NCBI GenBank assembly: GCA_000149265.1
Contig: CH003041.1
Location: forward strand, 256,697-320,696
Reading direction: 5' to 3'
DNA from: Ciona savignyi
Lineage: Eukaryota > Chordata > Ascidiacea > Phlebobranchia > Cionidae
DNA: 64,000 nucleotides
Numbering within the stretch: position 1 is the first letter of the stretch; each line of letters begins with the position of its first letter. Positions 59,489 to 64,000 of this stretch are shown in pieces. Below the pieces are notes generated by a model. It saw only the letters and a list, made by a program, of their open reading frames with translations. It was not told the origin of the DNA and made no database searches. A program made the translations under genes and the position numbers.

Positions 59489-59590
59489 GTACGGTCGTGT
59501 AGCCAAATGGATATCGCCACCATTTCATATATGGTTTTTGCTATACAAAAACGGTACAATCAACGAGCCCATCATCCGTTCGAACCTTGG
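59489..59590 (+). repeat. SINE-2 (tRNA-like) copy
   Basis: GTACGGTCGTGTAGCCAAAT head, CTATACAAAAACGGTACAAT, and end CGAGCCCATCATCCGTTCGA. Confidence 0.7.
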
Positions 59591-60289
59591 CTCGGTAAAA
59601 AAGAAGACACTCATGTGGATGTTTCAAAGAAATATTTCGAAATCATTTTTTTTCCTTCAACAGAAGAACTGTTCGCTGTACCGGCGCTAGGTCGATAATG
59701 CGGCGCCATTGGTAAGGAATGTTTCCAAAATGTCAATGATGTAAATCTGAAAAAATGTGATGAATAAAATGTTATTCCATTTACTTATGTGATCTAAACA
59801 CAAGTCGACATGTGCAACCGTGAATGCTTTTGCTTGGCGGCGGTATGGAATTAAGTGCTCTCCAGCCTTATACTACACTATATGTAATTAATGCGTGAAT
59901 ACCCAAGATAGCGCCTATAGCCATAAACCTTCAGCACGTATCTCTCCGGCTGCTGCGTTTGGCTCATTTGTCTTGCGGTTTGGCGTCTGCCGTATGTCAG
60001 AGCGAGCGTATAAACTGACGTGTTTATGGTATATATTTATAGACTAAAGTGCTTAACTCATCAGAAGAAAATTAGGGAATTCCGAAAGTCAAGATGATAA
60101 GGGTTCTTGCCATTTTGGCGTTCAAAAAGAGTTCAGTATTCGCTCCACTGTCGCCCGTGCGGCATGAAATTGTTCGTAAATGTAACATCATAATGACGCG
60201 GACAATACGACTATATGGCACATTAAATTATTACTTTCTATGCTGGACGTCTTGTCCTGACTAAAGAGTTATTTCATAGCTGCCTCACC

Positions 60290-60520
60290 TTCGGCAGTCG
60301 GCACAACTACGTTTGTCTGTTAGGCGAGACAGTTGTGTTCTTGCCAACCAGACACTTAGCGAAATCGCCTGAACCGAGGTAATAAATGGGTTTCACTAAA
60401 ACTGAAAGAACGTACCAAATAACACAATGGTAGACGGGTAGTCTGATGATTGCATGTGTGATAACTTGCCTGCGTTTGGCCATCCACGGTGATAAACCAA
60501 AAACATCTCCTCCTATACTA
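60290..60520 (+). repeat. SINE-1 copy, degenerate
   Basis: Body pieces CGCCTGAACCGAGGTAATAA, TGGGTTTCACTAAAACTGAA and TCCACGGTGATAAACC in plus orientation. Confidence 0.6.
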
Positions 60521-61325
60521 GATTACAAATAATTAAGCCACCAATATTACGCAATATATCGAATCTCTTGGGGAGGAAGCAAAATTTCTCTCGCAGCCTT
60601 TTTAGCACGAACTTGTAATTAGCGAACAAAACCAAAGGTTGGGGTGAACTTGTAAACATCTACGTCACACATATCTCTGTCTGCGTCACAATATCCCTAA
60701 TTATAGGCCATGCACCGCAATCGTGCCAATCGATATCACTTACCAGTTGTTAAAAGATAGGGAATAGATTCGAAAAATCCCAGGCTATCTTCAACTTGCA
60801 AGCCTATACCTGTTTGTGCAACATCTCGCACACATGATTGCTAGTCCAAATCAGATTTCACATCCTACAAGCACATTTTGCTTAAATTATGCTTTATAGT
60901 GGGAACTGTTATATACATAGGAAATAATATTTAAGCAATGACAAAATCCCCATTGTCTTCCAAAGCATCATTTCTGAAGTGGAAGTTCGTCAACACTCTC
61001 GCGTCGTCCGTTCCTATTATATCTCATTAGTGTTATGCTCTCTAGTGGTTACAGTATCCTATATACCTAGATTTAAGCATTTTCGCATTTTTTGAGATGG
61101 CCAAAAATCAGCTGTTGAAGTACGATGACGTCATGCATTTTTACCTCACTTATTGTGGGGGTTACATAACCCAAATTATATCGCATACAGACACTGACGA
61201 TTTCGCTTGGAGTACTGCCTGGCGATATAGCCCCGACCAAGCACTGGTGTTTATAGCATATTCGATCCGCGAGTGGGGGCAAGAGCTAGTAGATAAACTG
61301 AATGCAGGCATCAGAACGACCACCT

Positions 61326-61420
61326 GTACGGTCGTGTGTCCAAATGGTTAACGCGACCGATACATATACCGGCTACTATACAAAAACGGTCCAAGTGACG
61401 AGCTCATCATGGGCTCGAAA
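61326..61420 (+). repeat. SINE-2 (tRNA-like) copy
   Basis: GTACGGTCGTGTGTCCAAAT, GCGACCGATACATATACCGG, and end CATCATGGGCTCGAAA followed by an A-rich stretch. Confidence 0.75.
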
Positions 61421-61539
61421 AAAAAGAAAAAAAAATCGGAACGACCCTAAATAGAAATTATTTGTTACTTTAATCTTTTAAAGCCGACTCTCCCACGGTA
61501 CTGGGTCGTGCTTGAATAACTTTATTCAAGGATTTATTT

Positions 61540-61825
61540 TTATTCATGTTTACCCCCGTGACTGGGAAAACCAAGGGGGTTAACACACGGGCAATCGTCA
61601 GATCACCTCGTGCCCATCGTCGGGTTGCCGGAGCTATTGCAGTGTGTTGTGTATGATAGACACGTTCCTTCAATTTGGTAGAACCCATTAATCCGCTGGG
61701 TTCAGGCAATGTCCGTAAAGTGCCTTGCTTAAGGACACAACCGACTAGCTAGCGACCAGTTTTGCACCTGCAACCTTACGACTGAAAGGCGATGCACTTA
61801 ACCGCTAGACCAACGGGCCGGACTA
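61540..61825 (-). repeat. SINE-1 full-length copy, left arm of inverted pair
   Basis: Very well preserved copy whose head ends at GACCAACGGGCCGGAC. It faces the plus-strand copy at 61976-62240 across about 150 bp. Confidence 0.85.
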
Positions 61826-61975
61826 TATTGACCAGATTATCACTGTTTGTCAGCAGCACACTTACTAATTTATGCACACAGGAAAGGAAGTAACTCGAAA
61901 TTAAAAACCAGAAAACTTTACGCCAATACAAAAACGTTTTTGTCGCTTTGGTGGGAAATCGGCTTAATTTTGTAC

Positions 61976-62240
61976 GGTCCGTTGGTCTAACGGTTAAGTG
62001 CGTCGCCTTTCAACCGAAAGGTTGGAGGTGCGAAACTGGCCGCTAGACATTGCCTGAACCCAGCGGATTAATGGGTTCTACCAAATTGAAGGAACGTGTC
62101 TATCATATACAACACACTGCAATAGCTCCGGTAACCCGACGATGTGCGCGAGGTGATCTGACGATTGCCCGTGTGATAACCCCCTTGGTTTTCCCATTCA
62201 CGGGGATAAAGATGAAAATCCTATCCTATCCTATCCTAAT
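61976..62240 (+). repeat. SINE-1 copy, right arm of inverted pair
   Basis: Head GGTCCGTTGGTCTAACGGTT, a short deletion after GGCCGCTAG, full body, and tail ATCCTATCCTATCCTATCC. One of the best-preserved copies in the window. Confidence 0.85.
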
Positions 62241-62623
62241 TTAAAGTGAAGGAGATACCAGCTGCTAACACGCAAGTTGGAAACTTCTACCCGAGGTGTC
62301 ATGGTGCAAAACGTAAATTAATGACGCTTCGCTAGCGCTTAGTTTGTTTCTTTTAGTAGTTGTATATTTGTTTTACACCACTAAAAATTAGTACTAATCC
62401 TAAGAGCTATTAAACAATTTGATTTAAGTAAATTAATCATCCAAACTTCAGGTTCCAATGTCCTACTTCTACAGTCCGCGTTAAAGTGTTTCTCCTTTAT
62501 TTATTAATGTAAAGATCATCGATCCCGATAAGGGAGCTTGATATTTCTGATCCGACTAACTTTACATCGTCAAAAGAGCCCTCCAGCAAACTATAATTGC
62601 TGGTGGATACTCATAAAGCAAAG

Positions 62624-62729
62624 ATGGCCACCCCAATCAAATCGAAGTTCAACGCACTAGCTGATCTACGACGGATGGTTCATTCTGATGAAGAGGATGA
62701 TGATGGTGAAGAGGTTTATACAAACAGTG
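62624..62729 (+). CDS. First exon, possible p47/p37-type UBX cofactor (partial)
   Basis: The ATG at 62624 opens 35 codons: MATPIKSKFNALADLRRM, then an acidic run (HSDEEDDDGEEVYTNSG). It ends in phase 1 at a GTACGT donor. A short 'xLxDLr' motif followed by a string of Asp/Glu and an aromatic residue before Gly resembles the region ahead of the SEP domain in the p97/VCP cofactors p47 and p37. The exon is too short to prove this. Any acidic N-terminus could look similar. No second exon was found before the window ends, so the gene continues to the right. Confidence 0.4.
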
Positions 62730-62869
62730 GTACGTTAGCACAATGTTGTTGTTTAAGCTTAAGTTTTAACATAGCTGTTATGTGCTATAAAATAAGTGTT
62801 TCTTGCAAAGCGAGTTTAAATGCATACAAGATACAATGAATTGTGTATATATGGTAGGCCTAATTAAGT

Positions 62870-63010
62870 GATAGGATATTTATATTTAACTCGGTGAATT
62901 TGATAAACTAGTAGGTTAAAACACAGGCAATCGTCAGATCAGCTCGCGCCCACTGTCGGGTTACGGGAGCTATTGCAGTGTGATGTGTATGATTTACACG
63001 TTACTTCAGT
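62870..63010 (-). repeat. SINE-1 fragment
   Basis: GATAGGATATTTATATTTAA tail side, ATCGTCAGATCAGCTCGCGC core, breaking off after GTGTATGATTTACACG. Confidence 0.75.
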
Positions 63011-63159
63011 GCGTTTTTTCATGTGTATGATAGAGATAACTGTTAAACTTCCTTGTTGTTCTCGTTAATTACTTTATATCGTTTAAGCCTTTTTTTGCAG
63101 ATGTTCTATAATTTTTTTTCATGCTCTACTAAGTTACAGATTTATAAGAATGGGGAAGA

Positions 63160-63285
63160 GAATATGAATGTTATAACCCTGTACATGGGAAAACAGAGAG
63201 ACGTTATTATGTAACAATCAGATTATCCATCTCCCACAATTTTGTTACTGGAGCTTTTGCAGTGTGTTGTATATTATTAAGTTGT
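63160..63285 (-). repeat. SINE-1 fragment, old
   Basis: Weak but collinear match: ATGGGAAAACAGAGAG, CAATCAGATTATCCATCTCC, GTTACTGGAGCTTTTGCAGT. Confidence 0.5.
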
Positions 63286-64000
63286 GTTCTTGCAGTTTTA
63301 CTTGTATCCACTTGCTGTCTACAGAAGTCCAATAAATGCCTTTTTGCAGCACAAAACCATTAAGCAACCATGGTTGATCTTAAAACCTTTTTACTAAAAA
63401 GCAGTGCACAACCACCAAAGGTTTTCTGCCACACATAGCCCAAGATCTTTTTTTTTTCTTAAAGGGGAAATGTGGTTGAGTTAACACAGTGGTATTCGTC
63501 AAATTGCCTTGTACCAACTGTCGAAGTACCGGGTCTATTGTGCCTGTTGTACATGCCTGAAACTGTTATGCCTATGCCTTCTAAATGCCTTGCTTTTTGA
63601 CATTATTGTCTATTGCCGGTGACTGGTTTTATCCCACCACTTTTTGGCTTCCTGCTTAGCTTAAAGGCTCTTAACAAATAAACTAACATAGGTATATAGA
63701 CACATATTGCGCTCCATATCAGCAAATTTATTTGCATTCATAAAAATGTGTTGTACACCTATAATATATCTATGTATAGGAATTGGCTATAGAATATTAA
63801 ACAATTTAACGGCTAAAATGTTATATGGAGTATATTTAAAATATTGGTACAGAACTTAATTTTAGGTTTTCATTTACTTTTTTAACTTTAATCTTATTAA
63901 AGCCCACACATTTCTTAGTACTGGGTCATACCTGTACACTTTTAGTCAATGTTCTAATTTTTTGTTATGCTTGATGCAAGGTTTAATGGCAATGTAAGTT

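Larger units (their letters stand above)
58506..62623. other. Intergenic region with repeats
   Basis: Upstream of the Kv gene. Contains SINE-1 and SINE-2 copies, listed separately where clear. Open frames at 59418-59698 and 61097-61351 run through or next to SINE-2 copies and match no known protein. Confidence 0.4.
62730..64000. other. Intron or intergenic sequence with old SINE copies
   Basis: Contains a SINE-1 copy at 62870-63010 and degraded ones at about 63160-63285 and 63470-63600. No exon recognised. Probably intron 1 of the gene starting at 62624. Confidence 0.4.

Noticed and set aside
61097..61351. 84-codon plus-strand frame and its antisense partner
   Set aside because: Runs into a SINE-2 copy; no recognisable domain or splice structure.
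1..64000. CRISPR arrays, operons, bacterial promoters, rRNA genes, functional tRNA genes
   Set aside because: The gene structure is eukaryotic. The tRNA-like sequences are all repeat-family members with degraded tRNA folds rather than intact tRNA genes.

Overview
The window looks like nuclear DNA of an ascidian tunicate, most likely a Ciona. The genes have many short exons with ordinary GT-AG introns. The background is AT-rich and crowded with two short dispersed repeat families whose heads look like tRNA. The proteins are chordate-type: CUB/sushi receptors, a DNase I, prolyl 4-hydroxylase alpha and a Shaker-type Kv channel. The species is inferred. All gene models were assembled by eye from reading frames, splice sites and intron phase; every junction kept the frame.

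Left part (1-9.2 kb): little coding sequence. It holds a TGA-interrupted reading frame at the left edge, the first exon of a secreted or membrane protein on the minus strand (about 3 kb), one small hAT-type MITE and a few SINE relics.

9.2-21.9 kb: two single-pass membrane receptors in divergent orientation, 335 bp apart. The minus-strand gene (10 exons) has a signal peptide, ricin-B-like lectin region, two sushi domains, a CUB domain, a TM segment and a long tail. The plus-strand gene (8 exons) has a signal peptide, Ser/Thr-rich stalk, CUB, TM and a tail with two PPxY motifs. A hAT MITE with a perfect 8-bp target duplication lies in the last intron of the first gene.

22.2-29.4 kb: a segmental duplication. 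Each copy carries a three-exon gene for a very small secreted peptide (58 and 55 residues). Leader and acidic tail are conserved while the middle differs, an architecture like that of antimicrobial-peptide precursors. One copy keeps the empty site of a SINE present in the other.

31.4-34.5 kb (minus): a seven-exon DNase I family gene with all catalytic motifs and a GPI-anchor-like C-terminus.

36.9-50.2 kb (plus): two tandem 12-exon genes for the collagen prolyl 4-hydroxylase alpha subunit. They are nearly identical in exon structure, and both carry an acidic insert inside the catalytic domain.

50.5-58.5 kb (minus): an eight-exon Shaker-related voltage-gated K+ channel with an exceptionally long, sequon-rich S1-S2 extracellular loop. 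One intron holds a 2.3-kb TTAA-flanked DNA transposon with about 580-bp terminal inverted repeats and a decayed THAP domain (Kolobok/T2 type).

58.5-64 kb: repeats, and near 62.6 kb the first exon of a plus-strand gene that may be a p47/p37-like UBX cofactor and that continues beyond the window.
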